64,000 nt of DNA from Austropuccinia psidii (taxonomy: Eukaryota; Basidiomycota; Pucciniomycetes; Pucciniales; Sphaerophragmiaceae): the NCBI GenBank assembly GCA_023105745.1, contig JALGQZ010000015.1, forward strand, positions 21,649,499-21,713,498, in the 5' to 3' direction. Under the pieces are notes generated by a model that saw only the letters and a program-made list of their open reading frames with translations, ran no database searches and was not told where the DNA came from. A program made the position numbers and the translations under genes. Below are positions 49,930-61,939 of this stretch, one piece after another (position 1 is the first letter of the stretch; the number at the start of each line of letters is the position of its first letter).

Positions 49930-51137
49930 TCTTTAATCCTCCTCTCCTTTTCAGAACCAATTAATTTATTGTCCTTATTGAGTAGAGCAGCATGAGGCTT
50001 ATCCTTTGAAGGTTGAAATTTCTTGCCCTTCTTATTCTTCTTATGGTGAGGCCTTTTTGAAGAACAGCCTTGAGGAAGCCTTGAGATATTGGAGCCAGGG
50101 ACAGGAGGCTTCTTTTATTGATTGCCACCATTTTCCTTCTGCCTCTCATGGTACCTGGTATCTAATTCCAAGGTGACATCCATGAGCTCTTGAAGAGCGT
50201 CAAAATTTTCAGGGTGAGAATCCAACTGGTCTAATAATCTTTATGCCAATGCTCTTCTATAAACATGAATCTAAGCCCTTTCTCCCCAATCTCCAATTCT
50301 TGACATTAAACTTCTAAAATAAGCAATTCAAAAGGACACATAACCACTTTCCTTCATCCTCAAATTGTCCAACTCTTGTTCAGCTTTCCTGACTTCATTG
50401 GGATCACCAAACAGAGTGAATAATTGGGTTTTAAATAACTGCCAATTATTGAGGAGGTAGGAAGGATCTTTATTGGAAATATTTGAAAGTTAGGGTTCAA
50501 TCCATTTTCCAGCTCTACCAGTGACAAAAGAATTTGAATAAAGACCTTTCTTCCTGTCAGAGAAGAAATTTGCTGGATCTTCATGGAAAATAAATTGACA
50601 GGATTGGATAAAACCTCTCAATTTATGAGCTTGAGTACCATCAAAGGAATCAGGTGCCTTCATTGATGAATTCTTGAGTGCAGGGGCTTTAGAGTTGTCC
50701 CTGTGATCAACTGCTTGAGTGAGTTTCCCCATGAAACAAGTCATCTTCTCCATCATCTTAAGGAAATTAGGTTCAGCTTTAGAGACAAACGTTTGATTAG
50801 AATGGGCTAGGTTTTCAGCTTCAAAAGCCTCAGGGGCATCTTCCAAGGCAGCTTCCACTTCAGTTTCCTCAGACTCCTCCCCCAATCTACCTTTAGGACC
50901 TTGAGAAATGCTTGGATAACCACCCAAAAAGCCAGAGAATCATCTTGATCTTCTTGACTTCACACCTCCTCTTCTGGAGGGTGCTTCTCCTTCCATTGGT
51001 GTTCCTCTGTCCAAATTTGCACTCAGTTGATGAGCTGATGGTGTGTGGTAAAGAGGAGACCTTGCTGTAGGAGTAAGAAAAGCTTTATGTCTCTGAGATC
51101 TTGGATTCTTGACTTGGGGGCTATGCTGAACTGGAAT
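49930..51137 (-). pseudogene. Gag of element C (decayed)
   Basis: Read from 51137: IPVQHSPQ, RGTPMEGEAPSRRGGVKS, a TGA near 50940, GGYPSISQGPKGRLGEESEE, then an open part to 50490 with SFDGTQAHKLRGFIQSC, FFSDRKK and GRAGKWIEP. Later pieces contain a QLDSHP..L-like block and KPPVPGSN..PQGCSSKK-like basic tail in broken frames. As in element B, ATT occupies the expected initiator position. Confidence 0.75.
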
Positions 51138-51826
51138 TATGAAAAAATAAGAAATAACTTGATGGTACTTTAAAATAAGGAATCAAAAGCTTTTCCAAAT
51201 CAATATCAATTAAATCCTTGATGAATCTTGAGGAATCAATTAAAAGTCTTGAGTTGAAGTCAAATTCAATAAATTCAGTCAATATCAAAATTCAACTCAA
51301 ATCAAATATCAATGAACCTTGAAGAATTCAATAATCAATAATCAATGTCTTGATTAATCAATCAATAAATCAATAAATTAAGGAATCAGTTCAATGTCTT
51401 GATGAATAAGTCAATCAATAATAAAATCAATTCTTTAGGAGAATCAGTCTCTTGAGGAATTCAAATCATTCAATTAATCCAACCCAAAAGAATCCTGAAT
51501 TGCTGAACCAATAACCAAATTAACCCCAATCAATCAACCAATCAATTAATCAATTAATTAAAATTCCTAATAATACCTTAATAAGAAAACAAATGGAAAA
51601 TTGGATTTGATGAAAAATTTAGAATGAAATTAAGATGGTCAGAAATGATTAAGGGATGAGAAGAATTAATTTTCATTTGAATAAAATGAATGAGATGAAA
51701 ATTAATGAAAGAAAAAGTCATAATCATGAAGAATCATAAAATCATAAAAAGTTATAATTTAAAAAATGAGAGAAATTAATTTTAATTAATGAAAAGAAAG
51801 AAGTAAATATGATTTAATTAATTTAA
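51138..51826 (-). other. 5' leader of element C
   Basis: Non-coding, rich in AATCAATCAAT and CTTGAGGAATC motifs as in element B, but shorter (about 0.69 kb). Confidence 0.6.
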
Positions 51827-52589
51827 TTTCACAGGGGTTCTTTTAAGTGAAGAAGGCCTGACACTCAGTAAACTGGGACTTAAATATTGAGGGCTCAAGA
51901 TATGGTAATGGATGACACAATTAAGAGTGTAATAAGATGAAATTACTAAATAAAGAAATATAAGAAAGAAGCAAAAACATAATAATAGTAAGAAATAAAA
52001 GAGCCAACCACAAACAAGTTCAAGTCAACTGTTTCAAACTGTCAGAATTGAAAGAGAAGGGTTAATAAGTATATGGCCACCCAGCTAATACTGTACAGGC
52101 AAAGAAAGAAAGTGAAAAGACTAACTTAAAATTCAATAAATATAATACCTAAAATAAGGATAAGAATATTTATAAAATAATAAATAAACTAAATGAATTA
52201 ACTGTGGGAAAGTCCCCAGGGGGAGAAAGAGGGACTGGTATATGTGAGAATCACCAGCCCTGATCCAGACAGAGAATTTTTATGAGAATGATTGGTGGTT
52301 AAATTGAGTCTGTCCAATACAGGTCCTGTATGGCTGTAAACAACCTGTACAAAAGGTGTGGTGGTCTTGAGTGATCATACAGTTTGAGGATGGTGTATCC
52401 AAACTGTATTGGGTGATTCCAACCTGTACAGAAGTTGACAGGTTGCATTGATGAACCATACTGTATGCATGTTTCAGCAATGAAGATTGATGAGACTGAA
52501 TGCTGATACACACAGTGTATTTGCTGGCTTTGAGGTGTTTGAGTGGGTGTAAGTATGAATACCCTTACCCCTGGCTAGTGGTTGTTACA
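51827..52589 (-). repeat. 5' LTR of element C
   Basis: A 763-bp copy from TTTCACAGGGG to GGTTGTTACA, same orientation and subfamily as the solo LTR at 34161. Its left terminus is changed (TTTCAC for TGTCAC). Confidence 0.85.
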
Positions 52590-53940
52590 TGGTGTGGTTC
52601 AAGGGTAAAAATGATATTAAAGGTTACAAAAAATGATTATGATATTTTTTTCACATGGTTAAAAGGCTCAAAATTATTTGAAAAAGGCTGTTTGTAATCT
52701 TTTATTTATTGGTTTAGCAGTTTTTAAACTAATTATAGAAGGAAAAGATTCTAACATGAAGAGAAAAGTGGGGAAAAGAAGACATTCTTTTATAGCCACC
52801 AATTTTCTTACTAAAAAGGTAAGATATACTCTTTTCAGTCGTGGAAAACACTCTGACAACATAAAAGCCAATTATAGAATCATTTAATCCTAGTTTGGAC
52901 CAAGAAGGGGCTGGTTTTAGCCATTTTAGACCCTTAAATCAGCCATTGCTATAGTAATATCTTGTTTCAAGCCTTCAAAACAAGTCAGAATGTGTTCAAG
53001 AGACTTGAGAGCCAGTTGAAATTGTTTTTACTAAGATTGTTTCAACTTAATGGTAGTTTTACTCTCTTGGAAACAGTTAAAACTTCCCTGGTTGGTATCA
53101 AAACCACATCATCAATTGAGTCACAGGGTCTGTGACTCAATTCCAGGCCAAAATTGATGAGCTTTTGTGTGTATTTCAACATATCACACCTATCAGAAAG
53201 GAATTTGGGGTATTCTGGCACCTTTGGAGCCAATATTCCTTTCCCCTCCCCCTGAATTAATCTTTTCAATTTATTTTTTCATTAATTCCTCATCATGTAT
53301 TATACTTATAATTTACATATGTAATTAAATTGAGTTTTTACAGTATACAACTGTAATAATTGTTACCTCATATGTAAATCAAAGTTCACTTTTATAATAC
53401 AGGCACACATTTTCACATTTCAATTGAAAATACTTCAATTCCTCATAACTTCTAAACTACACACCATACCTCAATTTTAACAAGAGATTTGATGGTTCAA
53501 ACCACATGTGGTTTGAATTAAATTAAGTTTTGAGGAGTTTCAACTTCTTTACAGAAAATACTAAAAGTTTAATTTGATCTTATTTAGAGTTGATTAACAG
53601 AAATTTTACCCAGAAGTTACCTCACCTTAATTTTTATGAGGAATCCAATGATTAAATAATTTTCATATGTTTATCTATTGTAAAACAAAAAATTATAATA
53701 ATTTTTATTTAAGTTTTTATTATTAAAAATGTTTCAATTTTAATATTTTTTATTTTTTTTAAAAAAATTATTTTTACTTAATTTTTTAAATTAAAAAGGT
53801 GTTTTTCAAAATTTTAAATTTCAAAATAATTTCAATTTTTTTAAAATTAAATTAAAATCGTAATTTTATATTTTTATTTTAATTTTATGTTTTTATTATA
53901 TAAATAAATTTATTTTATTTATAATTATATCCTTTTTTTC
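52590..53940. other. Non-coding DNA right of element C
   Basis: No gene supported. A 75-codon minus-strand frame (53042-53269) has mixed composition but no recognisable domain. Confidence 0.4.
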
Positions 53941-53988
53941 ATTCTTTGTGGTCTTTTTGGTATATAAAAATACCTCTAAGGCTCACAC
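53941..53988 (-). repeat. Possible end of an element-A-type LTR in inverse orientation
   Basis: The minus strand from 53987 reads TGTGAGCCTTAGAGGTAT and continues with TATACCAAAAAGACCACAAA. This resembles the first 47 bases of the candidate element A LTR at 42515 (about three quarters identical by eye). Similarity fades beyond that in AT-rich DNA. Confidence 0.3.
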
Positions 53989-54837
53989 CTATAGAAGTAT
54001 GCTATTCAGATGTATTTATGGTAAATTGAAATCATAAGAACAAGAAGTTTCCTTTGAATAATTTAGGACAAAGTCATATATTGAAGTACACTTGGCCTCT
54101 ATTGTAGAAGCAAATGTGGATCTCAACATTACCTGTTCAGATTGTTTATTGATAATAGTGTTTCATTTTGTACCTTGTTCACAAAAGAACAACTAAAGGT
54201 TGAGCAGAATAAAGATTAAGAACCTCAATGGAATCTGGCTTCTGAGTTCCATCAAATTGATATGCTGAACCACACAGGGAAAAAAATTCAGTCAAAAATA
54301 TATCATTTTATCACCCCTGATAAACTTGAGAGAAATATTTTAAAAATTTAAATTCTTCCTTTTTCTTTCATGATTGAAAAATTTTCATAGAATTTATAAA
54401 ATATTGGTTACAAGGGAAAATATATCATCCAAGTGAGTAAAATTGTTTACAGTATTCTCATTTCAGCTCTAAGATACTATGATGATAAATATTTGAAGGC
54501 TTCTGGTGAAAAACCATAATGTTTTGGTAAAATATATAAGACCTTATGTGTTTTTTTAACAATTTATGTCTAAAGCATGTAAATAGCCCATTTTTCTAAA
54601 AAAAAAAAAAAAAAACATGCATTAAAAAAATCTTTTGGAAATTTGTTCTTTTTTTTTTTTTTTTTTTTTTTTTAAGGTTTCTTCCTAATTATTCTTAATT
54701 TTCTTTAAATTTTTTTTACTTTAAAATTATTTTTATTTCAAATTTACAAATTTTGAAAAAATGATAAAAATAAATCAAAAAAAAAAACTAATAATTAAAA
54801 AAATTTAATTTATAAATTTTACAATTTATTTCTTTGG

Positions 54838-54877
<40 letters not shown>

Positions 54878-56795
54878 TGATTTTACCCTTTTTTTAAAAG
54901 ATTTTTAACTTTTTTTTTCTTTTTTGTAATTTTTTTTTTTTAAAAAAATAAAAAAATTAAAATAAAATTTGAGGATAAAATATTAAATTGAATATTTTTT
55001 TTTAAAAAATATTTAAATTATTCTTTCCATTTTTTTTTTTTTATAAATTGGTCAATTTGAAAAAATAATCATAAAAAAAGAAAAAAATACTAAAAAAAAA
55101 AAAAAACAGGGTCAATTTGTCACTGATTGTTTTTCGTTTTTGTTCTATTTTCAAGCTTAATTTCTATATCATCTGTCTTTGAAATGATTCTTTATTTCTT
55201 ATAAGCTCTTCTTCCAGCAACATTAACTTCAAGATTGATCTCTTCTTCAAATTTTCTCATGAAAAAAATCAAAACAAATGTTTTTTGATTTATTTTATGA
55301 GATGGGTAAAAGGAAAATAAATACAAATTGTTTTTTTAATTGAAATAAAAAAGTAATTTTATTTTCTTTAGATTTGCCAAAGAATGGTCAAAAATCATGG
55401 AAAAATGTGATATTTAATAAGTGGAAAAAAAACACATCAAATAATCTTTTGCTGGAATAAAAAAGTTTTTGAGTTTTGTGATTGAGATGTGTAAGCTTTA
55501 ATTTCGGTTATGTTTTTATGGAAATGAGAAAAGATTTGTTTGAAAACTGGAACAAAGAAAAAAGGTTATAAATATAAAAATAGAATATTTTTTTTCAGGG
55601 ATGTAAATGAATTTTGATAAATTCTAAGATTTATTTTTGAATTGACAAAACTCAGTTTACAGACCATATTTTTTTTAATACTGAATTTATTTTACTAAAA
55701 TTCAATTTCCAGTTAGATTCAAACTTCTCATGAAATATAATTCTTCTAATTTCCCACAAAAAACTAAAAAAAGTATGGAAAAAATAGACAACATAGCTAT
55801 CAATCTCTGATATGGGGAACAACTCATGGTGACATATTGGATAAGAAGAAGGCGCAGTGAATTGTTTTAAGCCCTTTATGATTGTCAATACCATCATTAC
55901 TATTTTGTAACCAATGGGTGGAATACTTAATGTTAAACTTCTATTCACAGTTGATGTTCAAAGAAGCTAAAAGAACAAAGGGGTTGTAAAAATCAGATAG
56001 CTCAGAGAATTAGGTAATTCATACTGGCTGAAAAAAACTCCACAAATGCAATTTCTGGTGAATGCTGCAGTTGCCTCAAGACTGATATGTGCAAGTCAAA
56101 ACTGGCATAAGGTGAGTAAAATTCAAAAAATCATAATAATCAAATAGTTTGACTCTTTCTAGGGTTTTTCATAACCATTCCTGTGTAAAATTCTATGAAA
56201 AATAACTAAATTTATATAATTTAAAGATAATTTTAAATCAAAATTGGTAAAATCCATCACCAAAAAATTTAAAAATCAAATACTACAGATGGATGATGAC
56301 TAAAAATTTCTCACTCAAATTCATAAAATAATCAAAACAAATTTCAACTCAATTCATGATTTTCTAAACAAGACTAGAAAAGTTTATCACCTTTCATACA
56401 ACATCTCAGAAAGATTCATGTTTTTCTACTCTCATCTCTCCCTCCTATGGGTGAACTCCCCATTCATTCCTTGATTTCTTGATCCTCCTAGATTTAAAAA
56501 GGCTCAAGAAATAGAAAATGATCTCAATTTTTGGAAATAAAAGCCGCAAATTGGAGAGATAAGAAGGTACTACTGACTTAAAATTAATTTGATCATCACT
56601 AAAATGAAGCTAGAGCTCATCTCAACAGCTCATTGACTTAAAAATTACTAGTAATCCAGATTATTTTATATAGACAAGGATGAATTTTTCCCTCTCATCT
56701 TACTTGTGAGTTTGTTTTCTTTTTATTCTCAACTTGTTGCTTATTTTATTTTTTTTGGCTGCCTCTTTATCTCTTATTTATGTCAATTTTTTATA
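53989..56795. other. AT-rich intergenic DNA with homopolymers; no gene seen
   Basis: Includes poly(A) and poly(T) runs near 54599-54675 and 54838-54875. The 98-codon minus-strand frame at 55652-55948 has no recognisable domain. Confidence 0.6.
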
Positions 56796-57118
56796 AACAA
56801 ATCTCCGCCGTCCAGGACAGCCCAACCACTTGGAAAAAACACATTGCATATCCAACGTGCGCATTCTTCAATATAACTTGAACCGAAAAAGTCAACTTTC
56901 AATTCAATCCACCGTCACTCTAGATCAACAAGCATTCTTTCTATCGATAAAATAATTCATCCAGCTCCATTGTGCTTTCTACCATTCCTTTCGCCGCTTA
57001 ATTCTTCAAATCCATTGAAAATTCCTGGCTCACATTTAGGTACTTACTTTATCTCTTGTCTTGATGACTACAAGTTTTCCTTTAAAGGTTAAATACCCCT
57101 TCAACATTTCGTCTTAGG
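56796..57118 (+). promoter_or_regulatory. Probable promoter and 5' UTR of the NOP9 gene, with a candidate UTR intron (57040-57117)
   Basis: Composition shifts to higher CpG from about 56806. A GTACTT donor at 57040 and a pyrimidine-rich stretch ending CGTCTTAG at 57117 would remove 78 bases and join the leader one base before the ATG. Promoter placement is by position only. Confidence 0.45.
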
Positions 57119-59206
57119 ATGCCACGAGAGTTCCGAAAGAGAGGCAGAGGTGGAAGACGTCCCAAACCAAAAAAAGATCAAGATCCTCCCTTGAGTGGCT
57201 TCGTGCTCTCAAATCCACAAAGCGCTTTGAACTCTCAAGATGTGATCGAAATCGCCTTGCAAAATACACTCCCAATCCAACAAAACAAGTTGCCTGAAAA
57301 CTCAAACTCTAATCGCATCTTCCCTGAACTCACACCCGACCTCAAGGCTTACTGGAAGCAAGTTGATGAGCGGATTCAGGAACTTGAAAGATTGGGAGTC
57401 GGCGGCCGCAACATTCCTGCAGGACCACATCATGATGATGAGGAAGACGAAGAAGACGAAAGACATCTGCTTTTGAGATCGGCTCTCAGTGAATTGAGCG
57501 GTCATGAAGTGGCCCTCGCCACCGACCCTGAAACCAGTATCATCCTCGAGCGTATCATTTATAGCTTGGACGATTTTGCAAAACGAGTATTAGTTGATCG
57601 ATTGATTGGTAGCTTTGTGGATTTATGCGATCATCGCCATGCTTCTCATGTCATTCAAACCTTATTGGCTCTTTCGGCTTCGGTATTGGATCAAGAGGCG
57701 CGTAACGAACATCTCAACTCAGTCGTTCAATCAAACCAAGACCAGCAAGACCTCCCCTCTATGAGTCTTTTGTTATCGCAGGCAGCTGAGGACTTAATTC
57801 CTCACCTCTCGCGGCTCTCTTCAAATCCGTCAGGATGTCATGTACTGCATGTAATGCTTCTGCTTATATTTGGAAAACCCATTGCCCAAGAAAATTATCG
57901 CTCTCGCAACTCTTCTGCATGGCGCTCAAAGAAAGGCCATTTCAAATCTCTATTCTCTTCAAATTCGGACCAATTACCATCCAGCAGAGATCTTTCATCC
58001 CGGCAAGTTCCCCTCAAATTACAATCAAAGGCCAACGAGCTTTATCAAGAAATGAAACTTTTTTGGTCAAATCAAAATGGCACTTATCTTCGCAGCGCCG
58101 CTAGCAATCCTTTTGCATCAGTCTTATTACAATTGATGGTTGAATTGGAATTCGAAAAAGGCCAAGCTGAAACCCAAAACTCTTTGACCGACATTCTTTT
58201 AGATGGACTTATTCAAAATAAGCCTAGCTACCCTCGCTCTGAATTTGTTGAAGTATGTCTAAGGGACGTCACCGCCTCTCGAGTAATTGAGGGAATCATC
58301 AGTCATCTTTCTCCTATTTATTTTAAACGGTTTTGCGCTACCTATTTTGCTCGGCGATTTGGCCAACTCGCTTGTCACCCAGTGGTTAACTTTATCATTG
58401 CCAAAGCTATTTCCCGTCTCGAGAAGGAAGAACTCTTTAGTGCTCTTGAAGAATGTAAACCAAAAATGATCAATTGTATAGATAATTTTCGTATCGGTCC
58501 TCTTACAGCATTCATCAATCGATCTATCATATTATGTCAATCAGAGCAGCAATCAATTACAAAAAGTATTTTGAAAGCATTCGGTATAGAGCAAGATGAG
58601 GACTATCGATATGCCTTTCCATGTCTTATCGCTCTCACAAGGTTAGAGTATTTTCGCAAAACTGTGGCTTATAAAACACTTTCGTCAAACCCAGCAGCTT
58701 CTCAAAGTGAATTAAAGCTACCCGAAAGCAATGTTCAAGGCTCATTACTTTTACAGGGAATTCTACAGCTGGACTTTCCCGATTTGAGCACTAAACTCAT
58801 CAAGGCCTTAATGAGTCTTCCTTTGGAATTTTCAATGGCTCTTTCTCATGATCCAATAGGCTCTAGGACGCTTGATGCCTTTTTAAATTCCCCATCAACT
58901 ACCCCCGCCTCTCGACGGCAATTCATCTTGCGTTTTATTGGTAAATTTCAAAATTTGGCCGACCATCGAATAGGTAGTCGAGTGGCTGAACTTTGTTGGG
59001 CTTTAGCTGATGTCTATCTAAAAGAAAAAATTGCAACAAGCCTAATAGGACATCAAATTCGGCTACAACAATCCCAATTCGGGCATTTCTTTATTAGCAA
59101 AGTCGACTTGCCATTGTTTGAACGTCAAAGAGACGCTTGGAAAACTAAAATGGCGGCAAAATTCCCACCTAGGACGCTTGCCAAGCCACAAATTAGTCGG
59201 CCTTGA
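57119..59206 (+). CDS. NOP9: Nucleolar protein 9 (Pumilio-family rRNA-processing factor), intact, intronless
   Basis: Complete 695-residue frame starting MPREFRKRGRGGRRPKPKK, a basic start typical of the nucleolar Nop9 family. An acidic patch (DDEEDEEDE, about residues 106-114) precedes the family block RSALSELSGHEVALATDPET with ILERII and DHRHASHVIQTLLALSA, corresponding to Pumilio-like repeats. Further repeats lie at about 230-250 (SSNPSGCHVLHVML), 395-440 (LACHPVVNFIIAKAISRLE), 560-600 (LSHDPIGSRTLDAFL) and 615-650 (ADHRIGSRVAELCWALAD). The end FGHFFISKVDLPLFERQRDAW matches the family C-terminus. Nop9 binds pre-rRNA in the nucleolus and is needed for 18S rRNA maturation and small-subunit assembly. 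The length is normal for fungi. CpG content is clearly higher than in the repeats. Confidence 0.93.
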   Translation: MPREFRKRGRGGRRPKPKKDQDPPLSGFVLSNPQSALNSQDVIEIALQNTLPIQQNKLPENSNSNRIFPELTPDLKAYWKQVDERIQELERLGVGGRNIPAGPHHDDEEDEEDERHLLLRSALSELSGHEVALATDPETSIILERIIYSLDDFAKRVLVDRLIGSFVDLCDHRHASHVIQTLLALSASVLDQEARNEHLNSVVQSNQDQQDLPSMSLLLSQAAEDLIPHLSRLSSNPSGCHVLHVMLLLIFGKPIAQENYRSRNSSAWRSKKGHFKSLFSSNSDQLPSSRDLSSRQVPLKLQSKANELYQEMKLFWSNQNGTYLRSAASNPFASVLLQLMVELEFEKGQAETQNSLTDILLDGLIQNKPSYPRSEFVEVCLRDVTASRVIEGIISHLSPIYFKRFCATYFARRFGQLACHPVVNFIIAKAISRLEKEELFSALEECKPKMINCIDNFRIGPLTAFINRSIILCQSEQQSITKSILKAFGIEQDEDYRYAFPCLIALTRLEYFRKTVAYKTLSSNPAASQSELKLPESNVQGSLLLQGILQLDFPDLSTKLIKALMSLPLEFSMALSHDPIGSRTLDAFLNSPSTTPASRRQFILRFIGKFQNLADHRIGSRVAELCWALADVYLKEKIATSLIGHQIRLQQSQFGHFFISKVDLPLFERQRDAWKTKMAAKFPPRTLAKPQISRP

Positions 59207-59505
59207 ATTGAACTCATCTCGCTCAAAAGTTTCTAATCGTTCAACAAAGTCTGTCGGAATCGCCATCCTTAGAAAATCCCGAATGTTTCTCCACCTTCAA
59301 CTTGATGATCTAGACGATTAAATTTCTACTTACTATTATCGAACGCTTTTTAAATTTGTTATTGATTTCACATATCACACTGCGAGCTTGGTTTACGTAT
59401 ATCTTAGTAATCAGTTATTTAATTGAGTGAAAAAACTAAAAACAACTTTTTTGATGTAATAATTCTTGGATCGTGTTGTATTATTATTCGTGCATAGCTA
59501 TTTGA
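59207..59505 (+). other. 3' flank of NOP9
   Basis: Expected 3' UTR; no separate feature. Confidence 0.5.
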
Positions 59506-59859
59506 ATGCTTAACTTGAATTTAGCAAATAAACATAATCTCTTACTCTGGATCATCTGCGCCATAAAAAGTCTGGTTCCCAAGATGGATATTGACCAGAT
59601 TGTTTTTCGGCTGCAAAATAATCTACAGAGGAGGTTGTCAGGTACCTTAATTAATTTAAAATGCAATAGTAACCATGAGTTTTTGGCACACGAAATTTTT
59701 TACCATCACATAACACATTCTTTGTCAATATTGCAAAGTAGGAAAACTTTGCTTTTTGGAACTGAAAGCAATGAAGTAGAAGTTAGACTGTTAAGGAATT
59801 CTAGCTTATGTAAGTTTTTAAGAACATCTTTCAATGAATTACAGTTAAATGTTAAGTAA
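59506..59859 (+). CDS. Small hypothetical open frame downstream of NOP9
   Basis: A 117-codon frame (or 91 from the ATG at 59584) with mixed, non-repetitive composition, including MDIDQIVFRLQNNLQRRL, HEFLAHEIFYHH and VEVRLLRNSSLCKF. No domain is recognised. It lies in the unique-looking DNA after NOP9, before low-complexity sequence starts, so it might be a small gene, a terminal exon or part of the NOP9 3' UTR. A GTAAGT occurs at 59811, so splicing could alter the end. Confidence 0.25.
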   Translation: MLNLNLANKHNLLLWIICAIKSLVPKMDIDQIVFRLQNNLQRRLSGTLINLKCNSNHEFLAHEIFYHHITHSLSILQSRKTLLFGTESNEVEVRLLRNSSLCKFLRTSFNELQLNVK

Positions 59860-60013
59860 ATTTTTATGAAAGAAGATAAAAAAAAACATAATTAATTTAT
59901 TAGTTAATTTTATCAAATTTCAAAATACAATATCAACTTTAATAATTAAAATCTTTATATTTAATTGAATTTACTTTCTTTTTTTTTTTTTTTTTTCAAA
60001 AAAAGAAAAATTA

Positions 60014-60053
<40 letters not shown>

Positions 60054-60535
60054 TTTATCATACTCTTTTTTTTTTTTTTTTGAAAAATAAAAAAAATTAT
60101 TATTATTATTATTATTATAATTTAATTAAATTTACAAAAATTAAAAAAAATTAATTTATTTTTTTTTATTATTTAATTTTTAAAAAAATTAATTAAAGAT
60201 TTTTTTTTTTTTTAAAAAGAAAAAATAAAAATAAAAAAAAACTCCCAAAGCTATAATCAAAAAAAAAAAAAAAAAAACTATTATTTTTTTTTTTTTTTTG
60301 GTTTAAAATAATATAAAATATTAAAAAAAAAAAAAAATTTTTTTTTAATATTTATTAAATATGAATTAAAAAAAAAAAACTTTGAAAATTAAAAAAAAAA
60401 AAAAAATTAAAAGTGGTAATTTAAATTATTTAAAAGAAGTTAAAAAAAAAAAAAAAAAAAGTAAATTTGTAATAAATTCATGTTATATAAATTTTATGAA
60501 ATCAAAAATAATAATAATAATAAGATGAAATTAAT
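59860..60535. repeat. Low-complexity AT block with (ATT)n arrays
   Basis: (ATT)n at about 60015-60050 and 60098-60117, with many A and T runs of 10-20. No coding capacity. Confidence 0.8.
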
Positions 60536-61935
60536 TCATTTCAGAAAAAAAGGTCATCATGTCTCAATTTGAGCCTTAAAATTTTGATTGAGATCACAAA
60601 AGAAAGATTGATTAATATTTAAATATAAGAAATTATTAAATGATTTTGACAAATAAAATAATTAAGTCTTAGCTGTCAATATATATTTCAAAGTTAAAAA
60701 TGTTGATCATTTTAATTTTATATACAATTTCTTCTGAAATAAAATACACTACCAACATATTTTTAAAGAAGGTCTGTTGAAAAGAATGTATAGTTTTCTG
60801 ATAGATAAACAATAAGAATTCTAGGAGATTTTAAAGAGAATTTGATAAAATAAACCTTTCAGGCAAATATACTAATCATATCTAAAAAAAATCTTTTTTA
60901 ATTTCATTTTTCATATAAAGAGAAGCTTCTTTATTGTATTCAAACGTTAAGAAATTGACAACATATGTTTTGTAAAACCATTTTTTCATAATTTTATCTT
61001 CAATATACAAAAATTTGTGTACCAATTAATATGTTTTTTGTGAATTTTATTTTGATAAAAGCTATTTTTTTTTGTTTTTAATTTAAATTGTAAATAATTT
61101 ACCTAAAAAATTGATTCTTTTTCAAATAATATCATAAATTTAGTAATAATCCAAAAAAAAAATTTGATAAAAAAAATTTAAATTTAAGTTCAAAGATGAG
61201 CAATTAGGGTAGTTTTTTTTTTCATTATAATTTCATCTTCACAAGTCTTTTGAGTACTAAAAGATATGAAGAGACTAAAAACTATCATGATAACATCATT
61301 TTAATCTTTTTTAAAGTTTTAGATTATATCTGTAGTATGCTACTGGGACTTCAAATTTTTGCATTCTAGTTACTGGGAAAAAAAAATGAAATCATGAGGT
61401 TTATTCCCTCTTGTAAGGTTTAGATTTAACCCTAATTTTTTTAAGACAACTATGTGTACTAAAAAGATATCTTTAGGAAGCACCAGGGGGACAGGTTTCT
61501 CATATTATATAGAGTGGTGTGTTCAAAAAATTCTATGATCTGATTTAAAGTACATATTTCATTATAACTTCTGTTTCATCACTAACTACAAACTACTACT
61601 GATGATAAATTTTAATCCTTCAACCAAGAAAAAATTGAAAAATGTTGAGTTTTTTTTGAATATTTAATATTCAAATGAAATCAAATGAAATCTGAGGTCC
61701 TCCATTAATTTCTTTAATTTTGTATTTTGATAAAACTCCCTCCAAAGATAATTGAAATTATTGAACATTTATGTTTAAGAACATGGAATTACTTATCTTA
61801 TTACCATTTTCTTGTAGTGATGGAACCTTAAGATAATATCTTCCAATTCTAAAAAGGTTGGGGTTTGGTGTATATTTGCTAGTGAATACAGCTCCCAGAA
61901 GATAGCTATACAGTCCAGAGGTCATTAATATTTCA
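60536..61935. other. Non-coding, no feature recognised
   Basis: AT-rich DNA. The frame at 61758-61967 on the minus strand is short and unrecognised. Confidence 0.45.
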
Positions 61936-61939
61936 CAGT

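Larger units (their letters stand above)
44359..52589 (-). mobile_element. Element C: second copy of the element B family, 3'-truncated, decayed
   Basis: Collinear with element B in reverse orientation: LTR (51827-52589), leader, gag, pol, and antisense accessory gene. It begins abruptly at 44359 inside exon 1 of the antisense gene. The 3' LTR, polypurine tract and first part of that gene are absent, consistent with interruption by element A. Confidence 0.85.

Noticed and set aside
53042..53269. 75-codon minus-strand frame
   Set aside because: No recognisable domain and no supporting context; left as non-coding.
57114..57505. Minus-strand frames of 63 and 67 codons over the NOP9 start
   Set aside because: They lie entirely antisense to a well-supported coding region and show no domain.
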